Positions 9,129 through 19,020 of a stretch of DNA of 64,000 bases are shown here, piece by piece. Both the position numbers and the translations under genes were made by a program. The notes below the pieces were generated by a model, which saw only the letters and a list, made by a program, of their open reading frames with translations, was not told the DNA's origin and ran no database searches. Origin of the DNA: Azospirillum ramasamyi (lineage in GTDB: Bacteria > Pseudomonadota > Alphaproteobacteria > Azospirillales > Azospirillaceae); the NCBI RefSeq assembly GCF_003233655.1, contig NZ_CP029829.1, positions 277,001 to 341,000 of the forward strand. Reading direction: 5' to 3'. Position 1 is the stretch's first letter; each line of letters begins with the position of its first letter.

Positions 9129-9515
9129 ATGGCGGCGCCGGACCAAGAGGTCGGGCGCCTGATGCGGCGGCCGGAGTTTCTGGCCGTGGCCGGGACACGG
9201 CGCAAGCATGTGGCTCCCGGCCTGATCCTCCAGGTGCGCCGGCACGACGACAAGCAGCGGCCCGCCGATGGCGGTCCGCCGATCCGTCTCGGACTGACGG
9301 CGAGCCGCAAGGTCGGCAACGCGGTGGTGCGCAATCGCGCCCGCCGCCGTTTGCGTGAGGCCGCGCGGCAGATACTGCCCATCCACGCCGCACCGGGCCA
9401 CGACTTCGTTCTGGTCGCGCGCGGCGACACGGCCGAGCGGCCGTGGACCGACCTGCTCGGCGACCTGAAGGCCGGGCTGAAACGCCTTGGCCTGTGGCGC
9501 GACGCGGAAGGATAG
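9129..9515 (+). CDS. rnpA: Ribonuclease P protein component
   Basis: RnpA is the small protein subunit that, with RNase P RNA, removes 5' leaders from tRNA precursors. The 128-residue product contains RLMRRPEFLAVAGTRRKHV and the conserved basic RNR motif region (RLGLTASRKVGNAVVRNRAR). It begins only 8 bases after the rpmH stop, so the two are probably co-transcribed and translationally linked. An internal ATG at 9162 is a possible alternative start. The RNA subunit gene is not in this window. Confidence 0.93.
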   Translation: MAAPDQEVGRLMRRPEFLAVAGTRRKHVAPGLILQVRRHDDKQRPADGGPPIRLGLTASRKVGNAVVRNRARRRLREAARQILPIHAAPGHDFVLVARGDTAERPWTDLLGDLKAGLKRLGLWRDAEG

Positions 9516-9530
9516 GGGGGCCGCGACGTC

Positions 9531-9857
9531 ATGTTTCGCATCGCCGGCCTCAGCCCACTCGCGCATCTTCTCCGCGCGCTTGTCTATCTCTATCGCTGGA
9601 CCTTGTCGCCCTTCGTGGGCTGGCATTGCCGTTTCCAGCCGACCTGCTCCTGCTACGCCATCGAATCGCTGGAAAAGCACGGCGCCATCCGGGGGGGATG
9701 GCTGACCTTGCGCCGGCTCGGGCGTTGCCATCCCTGGGGCGGGTCGGGCTGGGATCCCGTGCCCGATCCCCGGCCGCCGGGGGCGCCGCCGCCCCATCGC
9801 TGCGGCCTGCGGGAAAATGGGCATGCGGCGGTTGCCCAGCCCGGCGAAAACCCGTAA
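9531..9857 (+). CDS. yidD: Membrane protein insertion efficiency factor YidD
   Basis: This small 108-residue protein has the YidD signature: [20 protein letters not shown], then [30 protein letters not shown]. It contains the conserved cysteines and an amphipathic N-terminus. YidD is thought to sit at the inner membrane and help YidC or Sec insert proteins. The C-terminal Pro/Gly-rich tail after DPVPDP is variable. It lies between rnpA and yidC, as usual. Confidence 0.93.
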   Translation: MFRIAGLSPLAHLLRALVYLYRWTLSPFVGWHCRFQPTCSCYAIESLEKHGAIRGGWLTLRRLGRCHPWGGSGWDPVPDPRPPGAPPPHRCGLRENGHAAVAQPGENP

Positions 9858-9912
9858 CAAGGCCGCGCACACGCCGCCCTTCTTGCAAAGGCCCCACGGC
9901 AACCGGGACGCC

Positions 9913-11640
9913 ATGACCGACCAACGCAACCTCATCATCGCGATTGCCCTGTCGATCGCCATCCTTCTGGGCTTCCAGTATTTCTACGAGAAGCCGCGGG
10001 TGGAACAGCAGAAGCAGCTCGCCGCCCAGCAAGCTGCCCAGACGGAGCAGTCGGTGCCGGTGCCGGCCCCCGGCGTGCCCGCGCAGCAGCCCCCTGGCAC
10101 GGCAGAGGTCGCGAAGGAGCGCTCCGTCATGCTCGCGGAGCAGCTGGCGGCCGGCACCCGGGTGAAGATCGACACGCCGGCCCTGCACGGCTCCGTCAAC
10201 CTCATCGGCGGCCGCATCGACGATCTGACGCTGGCCCAATACCGTGAGACGCCGGACCCCAACAGCCCGGAGATCGTGCTGCTGGCCCCGGCCGGCACGC
10301 TCGCCTCCTATTACGCCGAATTCGGCTGGGTTCCGCAGGGCGCCGGCATCGCCGTCCCGAACGCGACGACCCGCTGGACCGCCGACGGCGCCGTGCTGAC
10401 CCCGGAAAAGCCGCTGACCCTGACCTGGGACAACGGCCAGGGCCTGGTGTTCGAGCGCACGATCGCCGTCGATCCGGACTTCATGTTCACGGTGACGCAG
10501 ACGGTTCGCAACACCGGCGCCAATCCCGTCACCCTGCTGCCATACAGCCTGGTGTCGCGCACCGGCACGCCGCACACCTCGGGCTATTACATCCTGCATG
10601 AGGGCCCGCTCGGCGTCTTCAACGGCACGCTGACCGAGCGGTCCTACGAGGATCTGCGCAAGAAGGGCACCGAGTCGATCGAGACCACCGGCGGCTGGCT
10701 CGGCATCACCGACAAGTACTGGCTGGTGGCGGTCATTCCAGAGCCGACGGAGAAGGTCGACGCGCGCTTCGTCTACAGCGCCGTCGGCAACGCCGACCGC
10801 TATCAGGCGGACTTCATCGGCAATCCGATCACCGTGGAGCCGGGCGCCTCTGCCCAGAACACCGATCGCCTGTTCGCCGGCGCCAAGCAGGTGAAGCTGC
10901 TGGATGCCTATTCGGACAAGCTGGACATCAAGAACTTCGACCTCGCGATCGATTTCGGCTGGTTCTACTTCCTGACCAAGCCCTTCTTCTACGCGCTGGA
11001 CTTCTTCGCGCGGGTGCTCGGCAACTTCGGCCTCGCCATCCTGCTGCTGACCGTCTGCGTCAAGGCCGTCTTCTATCCTCTCGCCAACAAGTCCTATCAG
11101 GCGATGAGCAAGATGAAGGCCCTGCAGCCGAAGATGCAGGAGCTGCGCGAGAAGTTCAGCGACGATCAGGCGCGCATGAACCAGGAGCTGATGGCGCTGT
11201 ACAAGCGCGAGAAGGTCTCCCCGGTGTCCGGCTGCCTGCCGATCCTGATCCAGATCCCGGTGTTCTTCGCGCTCTACAAGGTGCTGTTCGTGACCCTCGA
11301 GATGCGGCACGCGCCCTTCTTCGGCTGGATCCACGACCTGTCCGCGCCCGATCCGACGACCATCTTCAACCTGTTCGGCCTGATCCCCTGGGATCCTCCC
11401 TCCCTGCTGCATCTCGGCGCCTGGCCGCTGATCATGGGCGTCACCATGTGGCTGCAGCAGAAGATGAACCCGGCCCCGCCGGACCCGATCCAGCAGAAGG
11501 TGTTCCAGTTCCTGCCCATCGTCTTCACCTTCATGCTCGCCGGCTTCCCGGCCGGTCTGGTGATCTACTGGGCCTGGAACAACCTGCTGTCGGTCGCCCA
11601 GCAGTGGTCCATCATGCGCCGCATGGGCGTGAAGGTCTGA
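9913..11640 (+). CDS. yidC: Membrane protein insertase YidC
   Basis: YidC inserts inner-membrane proteins either alone or with SecYEG. The 575-residue protein starts with an N-terminal membrane anchor (MTDQRNLIIAIALSIAILLG). A large periplasmic beta-supersandwich domain follows, to about residue 350. The conserved insertase core of five membrane segments comes last, including SYQAMSKMKALQPKMQELRE and the SGCLPILIQIPVFFALYKVL segment. The ATG at 9913 matches other YidC N-termini, although the frame is open further upstream. A strong terminator follows the gene. Confidence 0.96.
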   Translation: MTDQRNLIIAIALSIAILLGFQYFYEKPRVEQQKQLAAQQAAQTEQSVPVPAPGVPAQQPPGTAEVAKERSVMLAEQLAAGTRVKIDTPALHGSVNLIGGRIDDLTLAQYRETPDPNSPEIVLLAPAGTLASYYAEFGWVPQGAGIAVPNATTRWTADGAVLTPEKPLTLTWDNGQGLVFERTIAVDPDFMFTVTQTVRNTGANPVTLLPYSLVSRTGTPHTSGYYILHEGPLGVFNGTLTERSYEDLRKKGTESIETTGGWLGITDKYWLVAVIPEPTEKVDARFVYSAVGNADRYQADFIGNPITVEPGASAQNTDRLFAGAKQVKLLDAYSDKLDIKNFDLAIDFGWFYFLTKPFFYALDFFARVLGNFGLAILLLTVCVKAVFYPLANKSYQAMSKMKALQPKMQELREKFSDDQARMNQELMALYKREKVSPVSGCLPILIQIPVFFALYKVLFVTLEMRHAPFFGWIHDLSAPDPTTIFNLFGLIPWDPPSLLHLGAWPLIMGVTMWLQQKMNPAPPDPIQQKVFQFLPIVFTFMLAGFPAGLVIYWAWNNLLSVAQQWSIMRRMGVKV

Positions 11641-11696
11641 TCCTCGGATCTCCGGCCCCTCGGCCAGCGATCCCTCTGCCCATCGTCTGAGACCTG

Positions 11697-11743
11697 CCGC
11701 CGGCAAAGACCCTTGACGGGACTTTGCCGGCGGTATGTTTTTT
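11697..11743 (+). terminator. Rho-independent terminator after yidC
   Basis: Perfect 12-base arms CCGCCGGCAAAG (11697-11708) and CTTTGCCGGCGG (11722-11733) enclose a 13-base loop. They are followed by TATGTTTTTT. This ends the rpmH-rnpA-yidD-yidC transcript. The next gene, engB, starts 27 bases later. Confidence 0.8.
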
Positions 11744-11769
11744 AGCTCGCATCAACGAAAGCGCCCGTC

Positions 11770-12453
11770 ATGACCACCCCCGACACGCCGACCCCCAACA
11801 CCCCCAGCATCGTTGCCGGCTTCGACGAGGCCGCGCTGGAGGCCGGGCGCCTGCTGTTCGCCAAGGAGTGCGATTTCGTCTGGGGCGCCAATGCGCTGAA
11901 CCAGCTTCCCGAGGCCGATCTGCCGGAGGTCGCCTTCGCCGGGCGGTCGAATGTCGGCAAGTCGAGCCTGGTGAACGCGCTGACCGGCCGCAAGACGCTG
12001 GCGCGCACCTCCAACACGCCGGGGCGCACGCAGCAGCTCAACTTCTTCAACCTGGGCAACCGGCTGAAGCTGGTGGACATGCCCGGCTACGGCTATGCCA
12101 AGGAATCGAAGGAGAAGGTGGAGGCGTGGAACGACATGGTCCGCCGCTTCCTGCGCGGGCGGGTGACGTTGCGCCGGGCGCTGGTGCTGATCGATTCGCG
12201 CCATGGCCTGAAGCCCAACGACCATGAGATCATGGAGATGCTGGACCGCACCGCCGTGCCCTACGTCGTCGTGCTGACCAAGGCGGACAAGGTGAAGGCC
12301 GCAGACCTGGACAAGGTGCGCCGCGACACCGAGCTGGGGCTGAAGAAGCATCCCGCCGCCTTCCCGGACATCCATGTCACCAGTTCGGAGAAGGGCACCG
12401 GCATCGCGGAACTGCGCGCCAGCCTCGCCGCGCTCGCCCTGGCCGCCGAATAG
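11770..12453 (+). CDS. engB: Ribosome biogenesis GTPase EngB (YsxC/YihA)
   Basis: EngB is an essential GTPase for late 50S subunit assembly. The 227-residue protein shows the full G-motif set: GRSNVGKSS (G1), a Thr in the TSNTPGRTQ switch I (G2), DMPGYG (G3), TKADK (G4) and a TSSEKGTG segment (G5). The N-terminal 35 residues are a variable extension. It follows the yidC terminator and lies 15 bases upstream of an antiporter gene, with which it may be co-transcribed. Confidence 0.95.
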   Translation: MTTPDTPTPNTPSIVAGFDEAALEAGRLLFAKECDFVWGANALNQLPEADLPEVAFAGRSNVGKSSLVNALTGRKTLARTSNTPGRTQQLNFFNLGNRLKLVDMPGYGYAKESKEKVEAWNDMVRRFLRGRVTLRRALVLIDSRHGLKPNDHEIMEMLDRTAVPYVVVLTKADKVKAADLDKVRRDTELGLKKHPAAFPDIHVTSSEKGTGIAELRASLAALALAAE

Positions 12454-12468
12454 CACGGAACGACGGCG

Positions 12469-13791
12469 ATGGGTGAGATCTCCCCCGCGCTGCTGTTCCT
12501 GATTCAGGCACTGCTGCTGATCGCCGGGCCGTTCCTGCTGTGGCGGCTGGGCGGCGGACGCCACATCGCCCCGATGGTCGTCATCCAGATCCTGTTCGGG
12601 GTGGCGCTGGGGCCGTCGCTGTTCGGCCGGCTGGCTCCGGATCTCTGGGGGGTGCTGTTCGCGCCGGCCGCCCTGGCGCCGCTGTCGGGCCTCGCGCTGA
12701 TGGCCGTCGTCTTCTTCGCCTTCCTGACCGGGCTCCATCTCGACCCCGCCGATTTCCGCGGGCGGGGAAGCGCCTTCGCCACGGTGGCGCTGTCCAGCAT
12801 GATCGTGCCGACGCTGCTGGGCGGAGCGCTGGGCTGGTGGCTGGCCGGCGCCTATCCCGAAATGACCGGGACGCACGCCACGCCGGGCCTGTTCGCCGCC
12901 GCTTTCGGCATCTGCGTCGGCGTTACCGCCCTGCCGGTGCTGGGCGCCATTCTGCGCGAGATGGGGTTGCTGGGCGATCGGGTCGGGCGGCTGGCGTTGG
13001 GCTATGCCGCGGTGAACGATGCGCTGCTGTGGCTGCTGATCACCGGGGTGCTGGCCTGGGCCTCGGCGGAGGGCCTGGCGGGCGGCCCAGTGGGTGGGCA
13101 GGCCGGGGGTGGGGGCGGCTGGGCGGTCGTCCAGGTCGGGCTGCTGGGCTTCGCCTATGTCGGGGTGACGGTGCTGGCCGTGCGCCCGCTGCTGGACCGC
13201 CTGCTGGAGCGGGTGGCGCCCGACGGGCGGATGGGCGACACCGCGGTGGTGGTGACGTGCGTGACCCTCCTGTCGTCGGCCGCGGTGACCGAACTGATCG
13301 GCCTGCATTACATCCTGGGCGCCTTCGTCGCCGGCACCGCCATGCCGCGCCGCTTCGCCGCCGCCATCCTCGACCGGCTGGAGCATTTCTCCACCCTGAT
13401 CCTGCTGCCCTTCTTCTTCACGCTGACCGGGCTGAAGGTGAACCTGACGCTGGACGACCCGGCGCAGTGGACGGTCTTCGCGCTCGCCACCCTGGCGACG
13501 CTCGCCGGCAAGATGGCCGGAACGACGCTGCCCGCGCGCCTGACCGGCGAGAGCTGGCCGGACGCCCTTCGGCTGGGCACGCTGATGCCCTGCAAGGGGC
13601 TGATGGAGGTGATCGTGCTGACCGTCCTGCTGGAGGCTGGGGTGCTGTCCGGCGCCTGTTTCTCGGCCATGGTGCTGATGGCGGTGGCGGTGACCGCGCT
13701 GACCCAGCCGATGACCCGGCTGGCCGGATGGCGGCGCCCGGCCGGCGCCGCGTCGGCCGCGTCGGCGGGCGGGCGGCACGGGGGTATGTGA
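12469..13791 (+). CDS. CPA2-type cation/proton antiporter
   Basis: This 440-residue integral membrane protein has about 11-12 hydrophobic segments and the Na+/H+ exchanger domain pattern. It includes a conserved ILFGVALGPSLFG segment near the N-terminus and a buried polar ND pair (YAAVNDALLWLL) typical of the ion-binding helix of CPA2 (Kef/NapA-like) exchangers. There is no C-terminal RCK/TrkA-N domain, so it is not a full KefB/C. Transport of Na+ or K+ against H+ is expected from the family, and the ion is not decidable here. A Gly-rich insertion at about residues 205-222 lies between two helices. Confidence 0.85.
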   Translation: MGEISPALLFLIQALLLIAGPFLLWRLGGGRHIAPMVVIQILFGVALGPSLFGRLAPDLWGVLFAPAALAPLSGLALMAVVFFAFLTGLHLDPADFRGRGSAFATVALSSMIVPTLLGGALGWWLAGAYPEMTGTHATPGLFAAAFGICVGVTALPVLGAILREMGLLGDRVGRLALGYAAVNDALLWLLITGVLAWASAEGLAGGPVGGQAGGGGGWAVVQVGLLGFAYVGVTVLAVRPLLDRLLERVAPDGRMGDTAVVVTCVTLLSSAAVTELIGLHYILGAFVAGTAMPRRFAAAILDRLEHFSTLILLPFFFTLTGLKVNLTLDDPAQWTVFALATLATLAGKMAGTTLPARLTGESWPDALRLGTLMPCKGLMEVIVLTVLLEAGVLSGACFSAMVLMAVAVTALTQPMTRLAGWRRPAGAASAASAGGRHGGM

Positions 13792-13873
13792 CGGTTAAAT
13801 TGCCCCCTAGGCAACCGCCCGGCCTTTCCGTTAAAGAAGCCCAACCGTCCATCCCGACAAAGGGCAATCTCCC

Positions 13874-14773
13874 GTGCAGACTCCCACCCGTGACGAGTGG
13901 CTCGCCAAGGCCCGTACCCTGTCCGAAGCGCTGCCTTACATGCGCCGCTATGCCGGGAGCACCTTCGTCATCAAGTACGGCGGCCACGCCATGGGCGACG
14001 CCAGCCTTGCGGAGCTGTTCGCGCGCGACATCGTCCTGCTGAAGCAGGTCGGCATCAACCCGGTGGTCGTCCATGGCGGCGGCCCGCAGATCGGCCAGAT
14101 GCTGGAGCGTCTGAAGATCAAGTCCAGCTTCATCGACGGCCTGCGCGTCACCGACAAGGAGACGGTCGAGGTGGTCGAGATGGTGCTGGCCGGCTCCATC
14201 AACAAGCAGATCGTCGCCGCCATCAACAGCGCCGGCGGCCGTGCCGTCGGCCTGTCGGGCAAGGACAGCAACCTGATCACCGCCCGCCGGCTGGAGCGCG
14301 TGCAGCGCGACCCCGACAGCAACATCGAGAAGGTGCTGGACCTCGGCTTCGTCGGCGAGCCTTACAAGGTCAACCCGGAGATCCTGCACGCGCTTGCCCA
14401 GTCGGACATCATCCCGGTGATCGCGCCGGTCGGTTTCGACGTGAACGGCGACACCTACAACATCAACGCCGACACGGCGGCCGGCGCGGTCGCGGCGGCG
14501 GTGAAGGCGGCGCGCTTCTTCCTGCTGACCGACGTCGCCGGCGTCCTCGACAAGGACAAGAAGCTGATCGAGAAGATGTCGCTGGAGGATGCCCACAAGG
14601 CCATCGCCGACGGCACCGCGTCCGGCGGCATGATCCCGAAGATCGAAACCTGCATCGGTGCCGTGGAGCAGGGCGTCGACGCCGCTGTTATCCTGGATGG
14701 CCGCGTGCCGCATGCGCTGCTGCTGGAGATCTTCACCGAAGGCGGTGCCGGCACCCTGATCGGCAAGGCCTGA
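13874..14773 (+). CDS. argB: Acetylglutamate kinase
   Basis: ArgB phosphorylates N-acetyl-L-glutamate with ATP, the second step of arginine biosynthesis. The 299-residue amino-acid-kinase fold shows the key motifs: VIKYGGHAM near the N-terminus, VVHGGGPQI for substrate binding, the central [11 protein letters not shown] nucleotide segment, and [10 protein letters not shown] near the C-terminus. The N-terminal helix (residues 1-25) matches the kind that builds arginine-inhibited hexamers in other bacteria, so feedback inhibition by arginine is plausible. The start is GTG. No other arg gene is nearby. Confidence 0.97.
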   Translation: MQTPTRDEWLAKARTLSEALPYMRRYAGSTFVIKYGGHAMGDASLAELFARDIVLLKQVGINPVVVHGGGPQIGQMLERLKIKSSFIDGLRVTDKETVEVVEMVLAGSINKQIVAAINSAGGRAVGLSGKDSNLITARRLERVQRDPDSNIEKVLDLGFVGEPYKVNPEILHALAQSDIIPVIAPVGFDVNGDTYNINADTAAGAVAAAVKAARFFLLTDVAGVLDKDKKLIEKMSLEDAHKAIADGTASGGMIPKIETCIGAVEQGVDAAVILDGRVPHALLLEIFTEGGAGTLIGKA

Positions 14774-14793
14774 CGCCGCAACGAGGGAACCCG

Positions 14794-15090
14794 ATGTCCG
14801 ACCTGCGCAAGGACCTGCTCCGCCAGATGAAGGCCATCCGCGACCGGATGGACCCGAAGCTCGTGGAGCGCGCCAAGCTGGCGGCGTTGGGCAAGGTTCC
14901 CTACGACAGCGACTCGGCGAAGGAGGCGGTCGGCCATTTCCTGGACGCCAAGCGGGATGGCGGCGCCTTCCGCCGCAAGCTGGAACAGGCGCTGAAGGCG
15001 GAGGGCACGCCGCTCGACCTCGACGGCGGCGAGTGGCCCCCGGCCGCGAAACCTCCTGCGAAGCCAAGACGCGGCGGCAGGATGACGTAG
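14794..15090 (+). CDS. Small hypothetical protein
   Basis: A 98-residue, highly charged helical protein (MSDLRKDLLRQMKAIRDRM ...) starts 20 bases after argB with a good GAGGGAA ribosome site. It has no signal peptide or membrane segment and ends in a Pro/Lys/Arg-rich tail (AAKPPAKPRRGGRMT). The family was not recognised. Its position suggests co-transcription with argB, which says little about function. Confidence 0.7.
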   Translation: MSDLRKDLLRQMKAIRDRMDPKLVERAKLAALGKVPYDSDSAKEAVGHFLDAKRDGGAFRRKLEQALKAEGTPLDLDGGEWPPAAKPPAKPRRGGRMT

Positions 15091-15097
15091 AAGTACC

Positions 15098-15150
15098 GCT
15101 CCGCCTCCAACCCTTCCCCGTTTTCAGCGGCGGAGGGTTGGGGAGGGAGC
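15098..15150. repeat. Palindromic intergenic element
   Basis: Arms of 17 bases (15098-15114 and 15134-15150) pair with only a few mismatches around CCAACCCT/AGGGTTGG. They form a long GC-rich hairpin right after the stop at 15090. Two similar C-run/G-run palindromes occur elsewhere in the window (18275-18360 and 50916-51019). The element has no T-tract, so it resembles a dispersed intergenic repeat more than a classical terminator. Confidence 0.55.
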
Positions 15151-15190
15151 ACAGCATACCGGCGCCTCGAACCACGCAAGGAGCACTGCC

Positions 15191-16174
15191 TTGCTGCATG
15201 TTTTCGTCAATGACGGCGGTCTGCTGCGTTGGGCCAGGGAGGCCGCGGACGACGCGGGGCCGCTGCCCGAGGCCACCGTCTGGCTGGATCTGATCAACCC
15301 GACCGCCGAGGATCTGGCACGGGCGGAGGCGCTGATCGGCACCAGCCTGCCCACCCGCGAGCAGATGGCGGAGATCGAGGAATCGAGCCGCCTGCGCGTG
15401 GCCGGCGGCGTCCTGACCATGACCGTCACCGCCCTGGTCTGGGCCGACACCGACGAGCCGCGCATCGCCACCGTCAGCTTCGTGCTGGCAGGGCGCCGGC
15501 TGGTCACCATCCACGACATCGATCCGCAGGCACTGCTGGCCTTCCGCCGCCGCGCAATCCATGGGCAGCTGCCCGCCTCGCGCGGCGAGCTGGTTCTGGC
15601 GGCGCTGGTGGACGGGATGGTCGACCGCACCTCTGCCGTGCTGCGGCGGACCGGGGTGGAGCTGGACGCGCTGAACCGCCGGTTTTTCCGCGGGCGCAAG
15701 CTGCGCTCGCGCGGCGAAACCCTGGACGACGCCCAGACGCTGAAGCGCATCGGCCATGCCGGCCATCTGATCGGCAAGGCCCGCATCAGCCTGGCCAGCC
15801 TGTCGCGCATGACCGATTTCCTGGCGCGCGGCGATGGCTGGAACCCCGGCAAGGCGACGCGGCGCTGGGCCAAGACGACGCTGCAGGATCTGCGCGGACT
15901 CGACCAGTATGCCCGTTTCCAGGCCGGCAAGGTCGCGTTGGCGCTGGACACCGCGCTGGGCCAGATCAACGTGGAGCAGAACGAGATCGTCAAGATCGTC
16001 TCGGTCCTGACCGTCCTGCTGTTTCCGCCGACCCTTGTCGCCAGCATCGGCGGCATGAATTTCCAGCAGATGCCGGGGACCGGCTCGCTTTTCGGCTATC
16101 CCGGCGCCTTGGGGCTGATGCTGCTGTCGGCACTGCTGCCGATGATCTATGTCCGTCTGAAACGATGGATGTGA
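15191..16174 (+). CDS. CorA/ZntB-family divalent metal transporter
   Basis: The 327-residue protein has the CorA layout: a large N-terminal cytoplasmic alpha/beta domain, a long stalk helix (about residues 160-265), and two C-terminal membrane segments. The pore signature GMN (ASIGGMNFQQMP) lies between them. A short basic tail ends the protein. Family members form pentameric Mg2+/Co2+ channels, or Zn2+ exporters in the ZntB branch. The acidic loop that usually follows GMN is here QQMPGTGS, so the ion is uncertain. A TTG start is supported by AAGGAG at 15178-15183, 7 bases upstream. Confidence 0.87.
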   Translation: MLHVFVNDGGLLRWAREAADDAGPLPEATVWLDLINPTAEDLARAEALIGTSLPTREQMAEIEESSRLRVAGGVLTMTVTALVWADTDEPRIATVSFVLAGRRLVTIHDIDPQALLAFRRRAIHGQLPASRGELVLAALVDGMVDRTSAVLRRTGVELDALNRRFFRGRKLRSRGETLDDAQTLKRIGHAGHLIGKARISLASLSRMTDFLARGDGWNPGKATRRWAKTTLQDLRGLDQYARFQAGKVALALDTALGQINVEQNEIVKIVSVLTVLLFPPTLVASIGGMNFQQMPGTGSLFGYPGALGLMLLSALLPMIYVRLKRWM

Positions 16175-16257
16175 CGCGGCACCCATGCCGTACGGTCTAC
16201 GGATCGTCCGCGGTCCTTTCCTTTTGACAGGGGGTGTCCGTCCCGGCAGGATGGGCG

Positions 16258-16373
16258 CATTCCAGGGGGGTCCCGACAGGGGGCTGAGATACCAACGGCC
16301 GGACGGCGCCAAGCGTCTGCGGCAGCGTGGTGACCCTTCGAACCTGATCCGGGTCATACCGGCGAAGGGAGGG
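16258..16373 (+). promoter_or_regulatory. TPP riboswitch (THI element) upstream of thiC
   Basis: The conserved TPP aptamer blocks are present in order: a GGGGGGTCCCG P1/P2 strand, CTGAGA (16284-16289), ACCCTT, GAACCTGATCC (16340-16350), then GGGTCATACCGGCGAAGGGA. The stretch between them has the right size for P3. It sits about 165 bases upstream of the thiC start. When thiamine pyrophosphate binds, expression of thiC should fall, as known for the family. The long spacer to thiC could hold the expression platform, but its mechanism was not resolved. Confidence 0.92.
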
Positions 16374-16435
16374 ACCTCGTGACGGGCCGCATATCGGCCG
16401 CGTCCGGCCGTATCGACACCCGCTGTGGGCGATGA

Positions 16436-18262
<1,827 letters not shown>

Positions 18263-18274
18263 GTGAGTTTGGGG

Positions 18275-18360
18275 TGTTGACCCCCCACCCGACCTCTTCC
18301 GTGATCGGATCGACCTTCGGTCGGCCGAGAGCGGGGGAGGCTTAGGATGGGGGGTCTAAC
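18275..18360. repeat. Palindromic intergenic element after thiC
   Basis: GTTGACCCCCCACCC (18275-18289) pairs with GGATGGGGGGTCTAAC (18345-18360). Together with CCTC/GAGG blocks inside, this makes an imperfect 86-base palindrome whose loop contains a small GACC-TTC-GGTC hairpin. It lies between thiC and the convergent greB and may serve as a terminator for either. Its composition resembles the elements at 15098-15150 and 50916-51019. Confidence 0.5.
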
Positions 18361-18368
18361 GCCCCCGC

Positions 18369-18920
18369 TTAATCCGCGTAGCTGATCGCCAGAACCTCCA
18401 CCTGCTCCATCCCCGCCGGCGTGTGCACGTCCACCAGATCTCCCTCCCGCGCCTTCAGCAGCGCGCGGGCGATGGGGGAAATCCAGCTGACATGGCCGCG
18501 GTCGGGGTCGACCTCGTCGGCGCCGACAATGGTGACGGTGTTCTCGGAACCGTCCTCGCGGGCATAGGTGACGGTGGCGCCGAAGAAGACCTGTTCCCGG
18601 TTCTTCTGGTCCTGCGGATTGACCACCACCGCCGATTCCAACCGCTTGTTCAGGAAGCGGATGCGACGGTCGATCTCGCGCAGGCGCTTCTTGCCATAGA
18701 GGTAATCGCCGTTCTCCGACCGGTCGCCATTGCCGGCGGCCCAGGAAACCACCTCCACCACCTTCGGCCGCTCCACCCGCAGCAGGTGGCGCAACTCCTC
18801 CTGCATGCGCTGGAAGCCGGGCGGGGTCATGTAGTTCTTGAACCCTTGCGGAAGCGGTGCCGGATCGTCGAGTTCATCGTCGTCCGGCGTATCGTTCTCG
18901 CGGGTGAAGGCCTTGCTCAT
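18369..18920 (-). CDS. greB: Transcription elongation factor GreB
   Basis: GreB rescues backtracked RNA polymerase by stimulating transcript cleavage. The 183-residue product has an N-terminal coiled coil with the acidic tip (GDRSENGDYLYGKKRLREID) and a C-terminal FKBP-like domain (GDLVDVHTPAGMEQVEVLAI). The sequence YLYGKKRLREIDRRIRFL is GreB-like rather than GreA-like. The 45-residue acidic N-terminal extension before the coiled coil is longer than in E. coli GreB. The ATG at 18920 was chosen because upstream codons run into the rne terminator. It lies downstream of rne on the same strand. Confidence 0.92.
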   Translation of the reverse strand: MSKAFTRENDTPDDDELDDPAPLPQGFKNYMTPPGFQRMQEELRHLLRVERPKVVEVVSWAAGNGDRSENGDYLYGKKRLREIDRRIRFLNKRLESAVVVNPQDQKNREQVFFGATVTYAREDGSENTVTIVGADEVDPDRGHVSWISPIARALLKAREGDLVDVHTPAGMEQVEVLAISYAD

Positions 18921-18962
18921 GGTCCGACCTGTCCTGTGGCAGGGAGATAACGTCCGGGAAAA

Positions 18963-18990
18963 GGAAAAGGCGCCTCGCGGCGCCTTTTCC
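18963..18990 (-). terminator. Terminator between rne and greB
   Basis: Perfect 12-base arms GGAAAAGGCGCC and GGCGCCTTTTCC enclose a 4-base loop. On the reverse strand this hairpin lies just after the rne stop, with further T-rich sequence behind it. It should end most rne transcripts before greB. Confidence 0.75.
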
Positions 18991-19020
18991 CGTTCCAGAG
19001 CTTCAAACGGGCCGTTGGGC

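Noticed and set aside
8986..9515. Possible chromosomal origin near rpmH-rnpA
   Set aside because: No dnaA gene, DnaA-box cluster or AT-rich unwinding region was seen around it.
9550..11706. Reverse-strand frame opposite yidC
   Set aside because: YidC on the forward strand is unambiguous. The reverse frame has no recognisable domain.
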